A DNA stretch of 36,062 nucleotides, from assembly GCA_001784585.1 (NCBI GenBank), contig MFRN01000003.1, positions 1 to 36,062 of the forward strand, read 5' to 3'. The notes below the pieces were generated by a model, which searched no databases, was not told where the DNA came from, and was given only the letters and a program-made list of their open reading frames with translations. This document shows, piece after piece, positions 1 to 8,310 of the stretch (the first letter of the stretch is position 1; every line of letters starts with the position of its first letter). The stretch is from Candidatus Melainabacteria bacterium RIFCSPLOWO2_02_FULL_35_15. Its GTDB lineage: Bacteria; Cyanobacteriota; Vampirovibrionia; 2-02-FULL-35-15. The position numbers and the translations under genes were made by a program.

Positions 1-79
1 AATAAATATTTCTTTTGCATCAAAAGTTAGAATATCATAATTTTTAGAAAATTTAAAAGTCTGCAATCAACTGGGATTT

Positions 80-109
80 TCCACCAAAGGTGGATCAGCC
101 TTTGGCTGA
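80..109. repeat. Tandem double-hairpin element (15+15 bp)
   Basis: Two perfect hairpins lie head to tail with no gap. The first, 80-94, has arms TCCACC and GGTGGA around an AAA loop. The second, 95-109, has arms TCAGCC and GGCTGA around a TTT loop. A degenerate element with the same 15+15 layout lies at 34594-34623, so this looks like a dispersed REP-like unit rather than a terminator; no T-tract follows. The rest of bases 1-159 shows no gene that I can support. Confidence 0.7.
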
Positions 110-159
110 GAACCAAAATTCATCAGAGTTAATAACCAAAACATGCATATATTGATTTC

Positions 160-233
160 TCGGGGCGACACGATTTGAACGTGCGACCCTCTGCTCCCAA
201 AGCAGATGCTCTACCAAGCTGAGCCACGCCCCG
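160..233 (-). tRNA. tRNA-Pro (anticodon UGG)
   Basis: Read on the minus strand, this 74-nt stretch folds as a cloverleaf. A 7-bp acceptor stem CGGGGCG/CGCCCCG is followed by discriminator A. The anticodon stem TCTGC/GCAGA encloses the loop TTTGGGA, whose positions 34-36 are TGG, giving proline. The T-arm has the usual TTCAAAT loop. No CCA is encoded. The neighbour at 361-1414 is on the same strand and would be transcribed towards the tRNA. Confidence 0.95.
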
Positions 234-242
234 AATTCAGCA

Positions 243-271
243 ATCAGTTGTCAGAAATCAGAAGATCAGAA
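243..271. repeat. Heptanucleotide-period repeat
   Basis: Three 7-nt units and one 8-nt unit run in tandem: ATCAGTT, GTCAGAA, ATCAGAA, GATCAGAA. The array lies between the tRNA and the broken SGNH gene. It is one of four 7-nt-period arrays in this window; the others are at 18369, 18474 and 33430. Confidence 0.6.
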
Positions 272-360
272 TCTAATTCAATCAACAATCACCAGAATAT
301 TATACCCCAATATTAAAAACATTCTCATTATATTAAGTGCAAACTAAATAACAGTGTTAT

Positions 361-1414
361 TCATTTTATGGTTTCAAACAAATGCTCGTATACTATTTTT
401 GCTAAAAGTATATGGCCTTCGGGACTGTAATGTACTATGTCATTAAGATTGAAAACTTTATCTACATCCTCTTTCTTAATATAAGAAATAAAATCTATAA
501 TTTCTAATTCATTGTTTTTGCTTATTGATTCTTTGAATATAGTCTGAAACCATCTGAATCTTATGGTAGCTTTTACAAAGTCATCTCTACTTGGGCTTAA
601 AACTATGAGAAGCTTAGCGCCATGACTTCTGGCAAGATTATAAATTTGTTGGATCATTACACATGGAAGTAAACCATTTTCATCCGGATCGTTGTTGTAA
701 TCTAATGTTTTATCACCTGCAATTTTACTTAGAAATGTACCTATAAGACCTTGATTAGGTTGGAATCTATTTAAAAAAAGGCTTCTTGAAAGTATATTTC
801 TTAAACAATATTGTTTTATATTATTACCTTTTAATATAAGTTGATGATTATTATCGATCTTAAAATAAGGTTTCCTTTTTCCATAGAGAACATTACTACC
901 TATACCCGTCAGGTCATTGTATGTGCAAATAACACATACTATATATTTTATATTTTTAAATTTGTTTATGTGTCTGTTTAAAAACAGGTAATATTGTTCA
1001 AGATTGTAACCTGATACAGCAAGGTTTGATACTTGGTATCCTTTGTCAGATACCATTCTATCTAGTGCATATGAGAATGTTTGTTTATCGTTTACACCGG
1101 CTCCAAAAGCAACAGAATCACCGATTACAATTATTGCTTTCTTAGTAGGATCAATTTCAGCAGATCGAAATCCTTGTGAATTTGAACTAAGTGTTCCCTC
1201 CGCCCAATAGGCAGGACACTTAACTGATCTATTAAGAATTGGACTCCATCCAAGCTCAGAATCAAATTTTGTATTTGGGTTTTTCCAGTTATCTCTGTAA
1301 TATGGTTCAAGACTTAAAAAAAACTCTTACTTCCAGTACAATAAAAACTAAAATAGTACATATAAAAATACTTACCAATGAAATAGAAATATTAACAATT
1401 AAATCTTTATTCAT
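361..1414 (-). pseudogene. Membrane-anchored SGNH/GDSL-family hydrolase, single frameshift
   Basis: The intact part carries the SGNH hydrolase signature. Block I (GDSVAFGAG, nucleophile Ser) is encoded near 1093-1122, an AVSGYN block follows, then a TYND block with the Asn, and a C-terminal DIVHYSPEGH supplies the Asp/His pair. The longest ATG-started frame (from 1056) begins after block I, so it cannot be the true start. The same frame stays open back to a stop at 1327-1329. Upstream, another frame encodes a short basic start (ATG at 1414, MNKDL) and one hydrophobic helix ending in VLEVR, a typical signal anchor. The two frames meet at eight A (1316-1323, T8 on the coding strand); removing one base joins them into about 350 residues. 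Such proteins often move or remove acyl groups on envelope sugars. The break could be a real mutation, slippage or a sequencing error. Confidence 0.72.
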
Positions 1415-1588
1415 ATGCACGCAAAAACTTCTTAAAATTAGATAAACCATTAGGTGTATCTAAACTTATTTAAAGTAATAGTATACTTTTAACATTTAAC
1501 ATTTGCTAAAGAAATAAAACCACCTTGAAATAGCTAGAATATTATATACCCAGACATTGGAGATATACTCATTCTGTAAACTATAAAT

Positions 1589-3583
1589 ATGGTAACCAGG
1601 GATATAAAACAAAAAACAGAAGATCTTCGTAAAAAACTCCACCACTGGAATCATGCATATTATGTTCTGGATAATCCAGAAGTGGATGATGCTGTTTATG
1701 ATGCAGCAATGCGCGAGCTGATTGAGATCGAAAAAAAATATCCTGAACTAATTACACCAGATAGTCCAAGCCGGAGAATCGGTACTGAACCTGTTTCAGA
1801 TTTTAAAAAAGTTACTCATAGAACACCGCTCTACAGTCTCGATAATGCATTAAATTTTGAAGAGCTGGAAGACTGGGAAGAAAAGATTTTCAGAGTGTTA
1901 GGTGAAAGAACAAAAATAGATTATGTCTGTGAAATGAAAATTGATGGACTTGCAATAGCTTTAACATATAAAGATGGCATTTTAATCCTTGGTGCTACAC
2001 GTGGAGATGGAGATATCGGCGAAGATATTTCAAATAATATTAAAACCATAAGATCAGTCCCATTAATTTTAAACAAACCTGTTTTCGGGCTACTGGAAAT
2101 TCGTGGTGAAGTCTTTATGCCAATTGAAAGTTTTGAAAAACTAAATAAAGATCAAAAAGAAAAAGAAGAAAAAATATTTGCAAATCCGCGAAATGCTGCA
2201 GCCGGCTCAGTCAGACAATACGATTCAAAGATTACTGCCAGCCGGGATTTGGATATGTTTGTGTATGCTGGAATATGGGATAAAGCGCCAAAAACCCATT
2301 GGGAAAGTCTTGAACTTTTAAAAGATCTGGGTTTTAAAGTCAATAAAACTTCAAAGCTTTGCCATGGACTTAAAGAGGTAAAAGATTTTTGTAATGTCTG
2401 GTATGAAAAAAAACATGAGCTGTCTTATGCCATTGACGGGATAGTAGTAAAAGTAAATGACCTTTCACTTCACGAAGAGCTTGGCTTTACGGCTAAGAGT
2501 CCTCGCTGGGCAATAGCATATAAATATCCGCCTCAAGTCGCCAAGACAAAAGTTTTATCCATAATCTGTGATGTAGGCAGAACAGGAACATTAACTCCTG
2601 TTGCAAATTTGGAACCGGTGTTACTGGCAGGTTCCGTAGTAAAAAGAGCAAGTCTGCATAACCAGGACACAATAAACAAGCTGGATGTCAGAGAAGAAGA
2701 TATTGTAACAGTCAGAAAAGCCGGAGAAATTATTCCTGAAGTAGTATCTGTCGATAAGAAAAAAAGGAACCATAAAAATCCTCCTTATAAACTTCCTGCT
2801 AAATGCCCTGTTTGTAATTCAAAGGTGGAAAGAGAAGAAGAAGAATCTGCTGTACGCTGTACAAATGTCAGCTGTCCCGGACAAATTCAAAGACGAATAG
2901 AACACTGGTGTTCACGTGATGCTATGGACATAGACGGTGTCGGTGAATCTTTAATAAAACAGCTTTTAAAAAATAAACTGATTGAAGATCCTGTTGATTT
3001 ATATTTTTTAAAACAAGAACAGTTTGAAGAACTGGAAAGAATGGCAGAAAAATCTGCACAAAACGCTATTACATCCATTCAAAACAGCAAAGAAAGAAGT
3101 TTAGATCGGTTAATTTATGCCTTTGGTATAAGGCATGTCGGGAAAACAATTGCAGAGCTGTTAACCACAAGATTTCATTCTATAGAAGAATTGTCAAAAA
3201 CCACACCTGAAGAACTTACAGAAATTGGCGGTATTGGACCAAAAATTGCTCAGTCAATAATTGACTTCTTTAAAACTGGTGCATCCAGAGAACTAATAAA
3301 TAAAATCAAGAGGGCACAAATTAAATCTCAGGCAAAACAAATAAAGATAAAAGACAGTAAATTAGCAGGAAAAACATTAGTCATTACCGGAATACTGGAG
3401 AGTATGACAAGAACCAAAGCTGAAGAATTAATTAAGAATTTAGGCGGGAGAGCAGCTTCAAGTGTAAGTAAAAATACTGATTATCTGGTAGCCGGAACAG
3501 ATCCAGGCTCTAAATTAAAAAAAGCTAAAGATTTGGGGATTTCTGTCCTTTCTGAGCAAGAATTTCTGGGATTGATAAAATAA
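1589..3583 (+). CDS. ligA: NAD-dependent DNA ligase LigA
   Basis: LigA seals nicks in DNA during replication and repair using NAD+. At 664 residues it is the usual size. Order of domains: N-terminal Ia domain with the AYYVLDNPEVDDAVYD block, adenylation domain with the active-site lysine in EMKIDGLA (K117), OB fold, a four-cysteine zinc finger (CPVC near residue 408, then CTNVSC), helix-hairpin-helix repeats (GIGPKIAQ) and a C-terminal BRCT domain of about 75 residues starting LAGKTLVITG. No strong Shine-Dalgarno is visible before the ATG, but the N-terminus matches the family well. Two small genes follow at gaps of 4 and 9 bases, so it probably heads a short operon. Confidence 0.97.
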   Translation: MVTRDIKQKTEDLRKKLHHWNHAYYVLDNPEVDDAVYDAAMRELIEIEKKYPELITPDSPSRRIGTEPVSDFKKVTHRTPLYSLDNALNFEELEDWEEKIFRVLGERTKIDYVCEMKIDGLAIALTYKDGILILGATRGDGDIGEDISNNIKTIRSVPLILNKPVFGLLEIRGEVFMPIESFEKLNKDQKEKEEKIFANPRNAAAGSVRQYDSKITASRDLDMFVYAGIWDKAPKTHWESLELLKDLGFKVNKTSKLCHGLKEVKDFCNVWYEKKHELSYAIDGIVVKVNDLSLHEELGFTAKSPRWAIAYKYPPQVAKTKVLSIICDVGRTGTLTPVANLEPVLLAGSVVKRASLHNQDTINKLDVREEDIVTVRKAGEIIPEVVSVDKKKRNHKNPPYKLPAKCPVCNSKVEREEEESAVRCTNVSCPGQIQRRIEHWCSRDAMDIDGVGESLIKQLLKNKLIEDPVDLYFLKQEQFEELERMAEKSAQNAITSIQNSKERSLDRLIYAFGIRHVGKTIAELLTTRFHSIEELSKTTPEELTEIGGIGPKIAQSIIDFFKTGASRELINKIKRAQIKSQAKQIKIKDSKLAGKTLVITGILESMTRTKAEELIKNLGGRAASSVSKNTDYLVAGTDPGSKLKKAKDLGISVLSEQEFLGLIK

Positions 3584-3587
3584 GATT

Positions 3588-3914
3588 ATGAAGATTTACA
3601 AATTAAATTCTTTAACTACAATTCTTTTTGGTTTTTTTATTATTTGCTTTGTTGTCTTTTTACCAATAATTTTTATTGAGGTTTTATGGAATACTACAAT
3701 AGCAAAATCATACAGTGATTTCGCCATTGATTTCTGGCAAGCATTGATTCTTTGGTTAATAGTTTTAGTTTTATTAAATCTCATAGGGATATTTAAGTTT
3801 GAATTTGCCGTAGAAACAGCTGATACTTTTGATAAAGATATCTTAAAAAAGAAGCTTGAGAGCCTGCAAAACAAGCCTGAAGAGAAAAAAGAAGAACCCT
3901 TGGATAAAAATTAA
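3588..3914 (+). CDS. Small two-helix membrane protein, unknown
   Basis: The product has 108 residues with two hydrophobic helices (about 10-32 and 50-67) joined by a short loop containing aromatic and acidic residues, then a charged tail rich in Lys and Glu ending in EEKKEEPLDKN. It probably sits in the inner membrane with the tail in the cytoplasm. It begins 4 bases after the ligA stop and ends 9 bases before the next gene, so it is likely co-transcribed with both. I do not recognise a family. Confidence 0.75.
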   Translation: MKIYKLNSLTTILFGFFIICFVVFLPIIFIEVLWNTTIAKSYSDFAIDFWQALILWLIVLVLLNLIGIFKFEFAVETADTFDKDILKKKLESLQNKPEEKKEEPLDKN

Positions 3915-3923
3915 CTTGTTCTT

Positions 3924-4583
3924 ATGAAAACAAAATTACATTTCAATATTCTACTTTTATTTCCTCTGCTTATTGCATGCTCACTCCCGGCAATCAGTTC
4001 ACCAGAAGAAACATACGACAAAATTTTAACCAGATTAGACAAAGTGCAGGAAGTTAAAAACCGGAGCAAATGGGATCTTAAATTTGAGCATGACAAGCTT
4101 CCAAATTTAAATGGTATCTGGAAGGTTACAAAAAAAATAAATAAAAGAATAGCAAATCCTGTACTTTCAAAACCTGTTACTTTTATACACTGCACATCAA
4201 GACTTCCATTTGAAAAAAGAGATTTTAAAGAAAAGCAGGTGGTTATCAGTCTGACAAGCCCTGATTCATTTTCAGTAATGGCTCTTTATCCTGTTACTAA
4301 TGACATTTACCATGATCCAAACCAGGACAAAGATTTTATTTATGAAAATTTCGGTTTCAAAGCTGTTATAAGGCCTGAAGATATTACTTATGCTTATACA
4401 TTAAAACTCAAAGACTATATAGAAAATCCCACGCTTTCCAGACAATTATGGCTAAATGGAAAACTCCAGCTCGAACATATCTCACATTCTAAAATTACAG
4501 GAAAAGGATATGAGATCGAATATACGCCGGAGTGTCATGGTTTTGTAACAGATGAAGTGGCTTTCGAATTTGAAAAAGTATAG
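3924..4583 (+). CDS. Predicted lipoprotein, unknown function
   Basis: The product has 219 residues. The N-terminus has a basic start, a hydrophobic core and LIAC at residues 16-19, which fits a lipobox with Cys19 as the lipidated residue. The rest is a soluble domain with many short beta-prone stretches and conserved-looking aromatic and Gly residues (LNGIWKV near residue 57, NENFGFKAVIRPED further on). The lspA gene at 5806-6267 could process it. Its stop codon directly abuts the end of the opposing LapA-like gene (4583/4584) with no room for a terminator between them. No family recognised. Confidence 0.75.
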   Translation: MKTKLHFNILLLFPLLIACSLPAISSPEETYDKILTRLDKVQEVKNRSKWDLKFEHDKLPNLNGIWKVTKKINKRIANPVLSKPVTFIHCTSRLPFEKRDFKEKQVVISLTSPDSFSVMALYPVTNDIYHDPNQDKDFIYENFGFKAVIRPEDITYAYTLKLKDYIENPTLSRQLWLNGKLQLEHISHSKITGKGYEIEYTPECHGFVTDEVAFEFEKV

Positions 4584-4916
4584 CTATAAGCCGCTGGTTA
4601 CTTTCTTAAGAGCCTCTTCAAGAGTTTTAACTTTTGCTTCAAGCTGAATAACTTTTGCAGATTCTATTTCATGTCTTAATTTTGCATCTTCAGCCTGCTT
4701 TTTAATATTTGTAGTCGATCGTGAGCCTATTGACATTAAAAATAACAGGGTTGCAAGGATCGACAAAATTACACAAAACAAAATTAAAAATCCTACATTT
4801 GCTCTAAGACTTAAAAAGCTGGTTTCAACAGCAATAGAATTTGAAATGTTCAGTAAGACAAAAAGCCCTATTAAAATAAAAAGTGAGAACGAAATAATCC
4901 CGAAAACTGATTTCAT
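4584..4916 (-). CDS. LapA-domain-like membrane protein
   Basis: The 110-residue product has two hydrophobic helices (about 4-26 and 42-62) separated by a short polar loop with LRANVG, then a C-terminal coiled coil (about 70-108). This is the layout of the LapA (lipopolysaccharide assembly protein A, DUF1049) family, where the coiled coil faces the cytoplasm. It starts 5 bases after the rluD stop, so it is the last gene of the lpxA-lspA-rluD run. A link to LPS assembly would suit the neighbouring lpxA but is inferred. The sequence match is by layout more than by motif. Confidence 0.65.
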   Translation of the reverse strand: MKSVFGIISFSLFILIGLFVLLNISNSIAVETSFLSLRANVGFLILFCVILSILATLLFLMSIGSRSTTNIKKQAEDAKLRHEIESAKVIQLEAKVKTLEEALKKVTSGL

Positions 4917-4921
4917 GTTTA

Positions 4922-5833
4922 TTATTTTACATTAAATCTCTCAGGTATTCCAGTCTCAAGTCTTATTTCTTTTTTTGTTCTCGGATGTATAAAAACCAGT
5001 TTATACGCATGAAGCATCATTTTATCTATAGGATCATTCTTTTCTCCATAGGTCTTATCTCCCAGAATTGGATGCCCAATGCTTTTCATATGAACCCTGA
5101 TTTGATGTGTACGACCTGTTTCCAGGATACATTCAACAAGCGTAAATTTTTCTCGTAAAGGCGTTTTATGAAACGCCTTTACTTTGTAATGGGTAATGGC
5201 TTTCCTGCCATTCGAAACCACAGCCATTTTATGTCTGTGAATTTTGTCCCTCCCGATTGGTTTATTTATAACCCCTTTATCATGCTGGATTTTTCCATGA
5301 ACAATAGCCAGATAATGTCTTTTTAACTTTCTCTCCTGTATTTGCTTTGCAATTTCAGTATGTGATTTATCATTTTTACAGACTATAATCAGTCCGGAAG
5401 TCTCTTTATCAAGTCTGTGAACAATTCCCGGTCTTAAAACACCGTTAATCCCTGAGAGCGAATCCTTACAGTGGCTTAAAAGTGCATTAACAAGCGTTCC
5501 TTTATGTACACCGCTTGCCGGATGAGTTACCATTCCCTGCGGTTTATTGATAACAATTACATCCCTGTCTTCAAAAACAACATCAAGTTTAATCTTTTCA
5601 GGTTCAATTTTTGTTTCCTGTAAATCAGGTATTGAAATAAAAACCATATCATCTGCTTTTAACCTGTAACCGGATTTTGAAGGTTTTTTATTTACAAGAA
5701 TTAAATTTTCATCAATTAATTTTTGAATTAATGTTCTGCTCAAATCTTTAAGAGAAGCAGAAACAAAGCGATCTAATCGTTTGCCAGCAAAATCATCTAA
5801 AACAGTTAATATTTTTTCTTTGATATAAACCAT
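4922..5833 (-). CDS. rluD: Large-subunit pseudouridine synthase, RluD family
   Basis: Converts specific uridines in 23S rRNA to pseudouridine. An N-terminal S4 RNA-binding domain (about 15-75, with GKRLDRFVSASLKDLSRTLIQKLI in the usual place) is followed by the synthase domain. The catalytic Asp is D142 in HRLDKETSG, and LETGRTHQIRVHMKSIGHPILGDKTYG is the family C-terminal block. The start overlaps the end of lspA by 28 bases, so the two are translationally coupled. Between THY and LETGRTHQ there are about five more residues than in E. coli RluD; this stretch (VKAFHKTPLRE) is encoded by the perfect palindrome at 5155-5182. RluD is the best-fitting member; other RluA-family assignments cannot be excluded. 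Confidence 0.93.
   Translation of the reverse strand: MVYIKEKILTVLDDFAGKRLDRFVSASLKDLSRTLIQKLIDENLILVNKKPSKSGYRLKADDMVFISIPDLQETKIEPEKIKLDVVFEDRDVIVINKPQGMVTHPASGVHKGTLVNALLSHCKDSLSGINGVLRPGIVHRLDKETSGLIIVCKNDKSHTEIAKQIQERKLKRHYLAIVHGKIQHDKGVINKPIGRDKIHRHKMAVVSNGRKAITHYKVKAFHKTPLREKFTLVECILETGRTHQIRVHMKSIGHPILGDKTYGEKNDPIDKMMLHAYKLVFIHPRTKKEIRLETGIPERFNVK
5155..5182. repeat. 28-bp perfect palindromic element inside rluD
   Basis: Two 12-nt arms, GTAAAGGCGTTT and AAACGCCTTTAC, are perfectly complementary around a TATG loop. The element is in frame in rluD and encodes a surface-loop-like stretch just before the conserved LETGRTHQ block. It shares its 28-bp length and GTA...TAC termini with the element at 10824-10851. 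Confidence 0.8.
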
Positions 5834-6267
5834 CCTATTACAATTAATACCACTCCAATATCTATAAAGACATCAGCCAGGTTAAAAACAGCAAAATTAA
5901 AAAGCTGCAAATCAAAAAAATCTATGACACCGCCATGAACAATTCTATCTATTAAATTTCCAGTAGTACCACCCAAAACGCATGCACAGCCGATCTTAAC
6001 TATATTATTTAAAGATACTGCTGGACAAAACACAAGACAAGAAAAAATTAAAAAATTAATTACACCAAGAAGCTGAAAAATAAGGGGGTATTGTTTAAGA
6101 ATACTAAATGCACCGCCGGTATTTTGCACTACTGTAAACTGTACTAATCCTGGAATAAACGGCTTACTGTTATTTAAGCCAATATCAAAAAGCAAATATT
6201 TCTTTGTAAGCTGATCAAAAATAACAATTAAAAAAAATATAAAAAAGTTTAATAATCTCATAATCAA
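5806..6267 (-). CDS. lspA: Lipoprotein signal peptidase (signal peptidase II)
   Basis: Cleaves signal peptides from diacylglyceryl-modified prolipoproteins in the inner membrane. The 153-residue product has four hydrophobic segments and the family blocks: FDQLTKKY near residue 17, VQNTGGAFS at 47-55, GGTTGNLIDRI at 99-109, VIDFFDL at 114-120 and FNLADVFIDIG at 128-138. The conserved aspartates of the aspartyl-protease active site lie in the last three blocks. The start ATG overlaps the lpxA stop (ATGA), and its own end overlaps rluD by 28 bases. Predicted lipoproteins at 3924-4583 and 35030-35848 are plausible substrates. Confidence 0.96.
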   Translation of the reverse strand: MIMRLLNFFIFFLIVIFDQLTKKYLLFDIGLNNSKPFIPGLVQFTVVQNTGGAFSILKQYPLIFQLLGVINFLIFSCLVFCPAVSLNNIVKIGCACVLGGTTGNLIDRIVHGGVIDFFDLQLFNFAVFNLADVFIDIGVVLIVIGWFISKKKY

Positions 6268-7112
6268 ACTTCAATGTCATTATCTGAGCCATCATTTTCA
6301 ATATCTCTTCCGACAACCCCTCTTTTACTTGTTTTAAAAAAGTTTACCAGTTTTTTTATTTCATCAAACTGCATAAGCCCGGTTTCTATCTTCTCAAGAG
6401 CATTTGCAGTATTTAATCCGGACAGATAAATCATCTTATATGCTTTCATAAGCTCGATCCTGACCTCTGCTTTAATTCCCCGCCTGCGCAATCCTACTTT
6501 ATTTACTCCTCTGATTTTTGCCGGTCTTCCATCTGCCATAAAATAAGGAGGGAGATCAAGCCTGGTTCCTGTCATTCCGCCAACCATAGCAGATTCACCT
6601 ATACGACAGTGTTGATGAGTTACACACAGTGCACTAATAAAAACAAAATCTTCAACAATTGTATAACCAGCAAGTATTGATGAGCTGGCCATAATTACAT
6701 TGTTTCCAAGCCGTGCATTGTGTCCTATATGAGCACAGTTCATTAAAAAACAATCTTTTCCAATTACAGTAAATCCTTCTTTTACAGCTCTGTGAATAGT
6801 TACATATTCTCTGATAACTGTATTCTCGCCAATTTTTACGCCTGTAAGTTCTCCTTTATAGCTAATATCCTGCGGCGGCAAACCAATACTGCAAGCAGCA
6901 ATTAACTTACAGTTTGCTCCTATTTCTGTCTTGCCTTCGATAATTACATGCGGACCAATATAAGTATTTTCTTTAATTTCAACACCAGGACCAATAACAC
7001 AATAAGGGCCAATATTTACACCTGATGCAATTTTTGCTTCTTTTGATATGATGGCTGTTGGGTGTATTATTAGGGTTTGATTAATCAAACCCTTTCTGGC
7101 TGTAGTAAGCAT
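6264..7112 (-). CDS. lpxA: Acyl-ACP--UDP-N-acetylglucosamine O-acyltransferase LpxA
   Basis: First step of lipid A synthesis in the cytoplasm. The left-handed beta-helix repeats run from about residue 17 to 200 and the C-terminal helical domain follows. LpxA-specific features are GLPPQDISYKGE (79-88), TIHRA (106-110) and AHIGH, in which H131 aligns with the catalytic His of the E. coli enzyme. The length of 282 includes about 7 extra N-terminal residues relative to E. coli. Codons 7-14 lie in a 22-bp perfect palindrome, and a TTG at 7088 just inside it is an alternative start. lpxC, lpxD and lpxB are not in the window. The run continues into lspA with a 4-base overlap. The product shows that the organism makes lipid A. 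Confidence 0.94.
   Translation of the reverse strand: MLTTARKGLINQTLIIHPTAIISKEAKIASGVNIGPYCVIGPGVEIKENTYIGPHVIIEGKTEIGANCKLIAACSIGLPPQDISYKGELTGVKIGENTVIREYVTIHRAVKEGFTVIGKDCFLMNCAHIGHNARLGNNVIMASSSILAGYTIVEDFVFISALCVTHQHCRIGESAMVGGMTGTRLDLPPYFMADGRPAKIRGVNKVGLRRRGIKAEVRIELMKAYKMIYLSGLNTANALEKIETGLMQFDEIKKLVNFFKTSKRGVVGRDIENDGSDNDIEV
7072..7093. repeat. 22-bp perfect palindrome overlapping the start of lpxA
   Basis: The half-site AGGGTTTGATT is followed directly by its exact reverse complement. The palindrome covers lpxA codons 7-14, where the protein is longer than known LpxA, and includes an in-frame TTG at 7088. It could be an inserted repeat or a regulatory site. It lies about 57 bases from the opposing promoter of the toxin-antitoxin genes. 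Confidence 0.75.
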
Positions 7113-7149
7113 GAGAATAGTTTATCATAATAAAAAATCATTTAATGGG

Positions 7150-7155
7150 TATAAT
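7150..7155 (+). promoter_or_regulatory. Candidate -10 box giving a leaderless antitoxin mRNA
   Basis: A perfect TATAAT ends 7 bases before the ATG at 7162, which places the expected transcription start on or next to the start codon. No Shine-Dalgarno precedes this ATG. A clear -35 is not visible. A leaderless transcript is an inference from the spacing. Confidence 0.45.
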
Positions 7156-7161
7156 AATGAC

Positions 7162-7365
7162 ATGTCAATAGATAAAGAATTAATAAATAAAGTAAAATCC
7201 TTATCACAAAATGAAAGGACAAAACTTGTAAAAATAATTATGGGATTTGAAATTCCACCAAAAGAAAAGCATAATTTAACAGAATTAGCCGGCTTAGGTA
7301 CTGAAATATGGAAAGATATTGATGCCCAAGAATACATCGCCAAGGAGAGAGAAGATTGGACATAA
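7162..7365 (+). CDS. VapB-type antitoxin (partner of PIN toxin)
   Basis: The 67-residue product is small and acidic at the C-terminus: a helical N-terminal part (SIDKELINKVKSLSQNERTK) followed by LTELAGLGTEIWKDIDAQEYIAKEREDW. The pattern L-x-GLG-x-EIW-x-x-IDAQEY is typical of antitoxins encoded next to PIN-domain toxins. An upstream in-frame ATG at 7111 would add 17 residues (MRIVYHNKKSFNG...) but overlaps the lpxA start; 7162 is preferred because it starts the conserved part. The stop overlaps the next gene by 10 bases. It would bind and neutralise the PIN toxin and probably repress the operon. Confidence 0.78.
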   Translation: MSIDKELINKVKSLSQNERTKLVKIIMGFEIPPKEKHNLTELAGLGTEIWKDIDAQEYIAKEREDWT

Positions 7366-7817
7366 ATAACCTCTTAGACAACTCTAGCAGAATCGCCCTT
7401 GATACATCAATCTTTATCTACTACATAGAAAAAAATAAAACCTACTTTGATTTATTAAAAACTATATTTGAGAGGTCACGGCAAAGTAATAGCTCACTTA
7501 AAATTATAACTTCTAATATTACTTTAATTGAGGTTTTAACAAAACCATTTTTTGAAAAGAGAGAAGATCTGGCAAATAAATACAAAGACATTTTACTAGC
7601 TTCAGAAGAAATTTCTATCTTAGAGCTGAATAATGATATTGCTGAATTAACTGCCAAATTAAAATCAAAATACTCTTTTTTAAAAACTCCCGATGCAATT
7701 CAAATTGCCACCTCAATTTATACTAATGCTGATCTGTTCTTAAGCAATGATAAAAAACTCCAAGGTATCAGTGAAATAAAAGTCGTTGTTTTAGATCAAT
7801 TACTTATAAATAAATGA
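7356..7817 (+). CDS. PIN-domain toxin, VapC-like ribonuclease
   Basis: The 153-residue PIN domain begins IALDTSIFIYYIE (first acidic residue D16), has IEVLTKPF with the conserved Glu in the middle, and ends with TPDAIQIATSI followed by ADLFLSNDKKL, supplying the remaining acidic metal ligands. VapC-type toxins cut tRNA or rRNA with Mg2+. The gene overlaps the antitoxin by 10 bases and the following gene by 4, so all three are translationally coupled. Confidence 0.88.
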   Translation: MDINNLLDNSSRIALDTSIFIYYIEKNKTYFDLLKTIFERSRQSNSSLKIITSNITLIEVLTKPFFEKREDLANKYKDILLASEEISILELNNDIAELTAKLKSKYSFLKTPDAIQIATSIYTNADLFLSNDKKLQGISEIKVVVLDQLLINK

Positions 7818-8266
7818 ACACATTAAAAGTAACTAAAATAGAATTTGAATCTTTAGACAAAGTATTGTCAGAATCCGTAGATAAGGAAATTCTTTTAAAT
7901 CTTGATCATTGCTTAAATCTTGTAAGAAAAAAAAGCCGTGCTTTAGCATCCAGTTTAAATAGATGTTTTAATAATGCCAGAAACAGTATGAGATATGTCC
8001 TGGTTTATAATCTTGGCAGGAAAGATTTTAAAAATAAAAAACATATAAAGGAAGAAGAACTACAAAAATATCTGAAAGATTATTTAAAAGATTACTTTGA
8101 AAAGAATGATTTTATACATTATAGAGAATTTGTAAGGCTTTTACGCGCATGCACTATAGATACCGGCAGTGAAGTCAGCTCCTCCATCAAAGAAATGTAT
8201 AACAACTTTTTTTCAGGTAAACGTTTGGTTAAATCTTACAAACTTGGGACTTTTGGCCTTTCTTAA
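7814..8266 (+). CDS. Unknown protein coupled to the VapBC pair
   Basis: The 150-residue product is basic and mostly helical (NSMRYVLVYNLGRKDFKNKK, then a run of charged helix with KDYLKDYFEKNDF). No catalytic motif or membrane segment is apparent and I do not recognise the family. Its ATG overlaps the toxin stop (ATGA) and a terminator lies 45 bases after its stop, so it belongs to the toxin-antitoxin transcript. VapBC modules normally have two genes; the third could modulate the toxin or be a passenger. Confidence 0.7.
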   Translation: MNTLKVTKIEFESLDKVLSESVDKEILLNLDHCLNLVRKKSRALASSLNRCFNNARNSMRYVLVYNLGRKDFKNKKHIKEEELQKYLKDYLKDYFEKNDFIHYREFVRLLRACTIDTGSEVSSSIKEMYNNFFSGKRLVKSYKLGTFGLS

Positions 8267-8310
8267 TATTTCCAGCTATCAAATTTTCTAAAAACGGCCT
8301 TTTTATATTC

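Noticed and set aside
1239-1445. Plus-strand ORF of 68 codons
   Set aside because: It lies opposite the N-terminal region of the SGNH gene, has no Shine-Dalgarno and no protein-like features; the minus strand explains the sequence.
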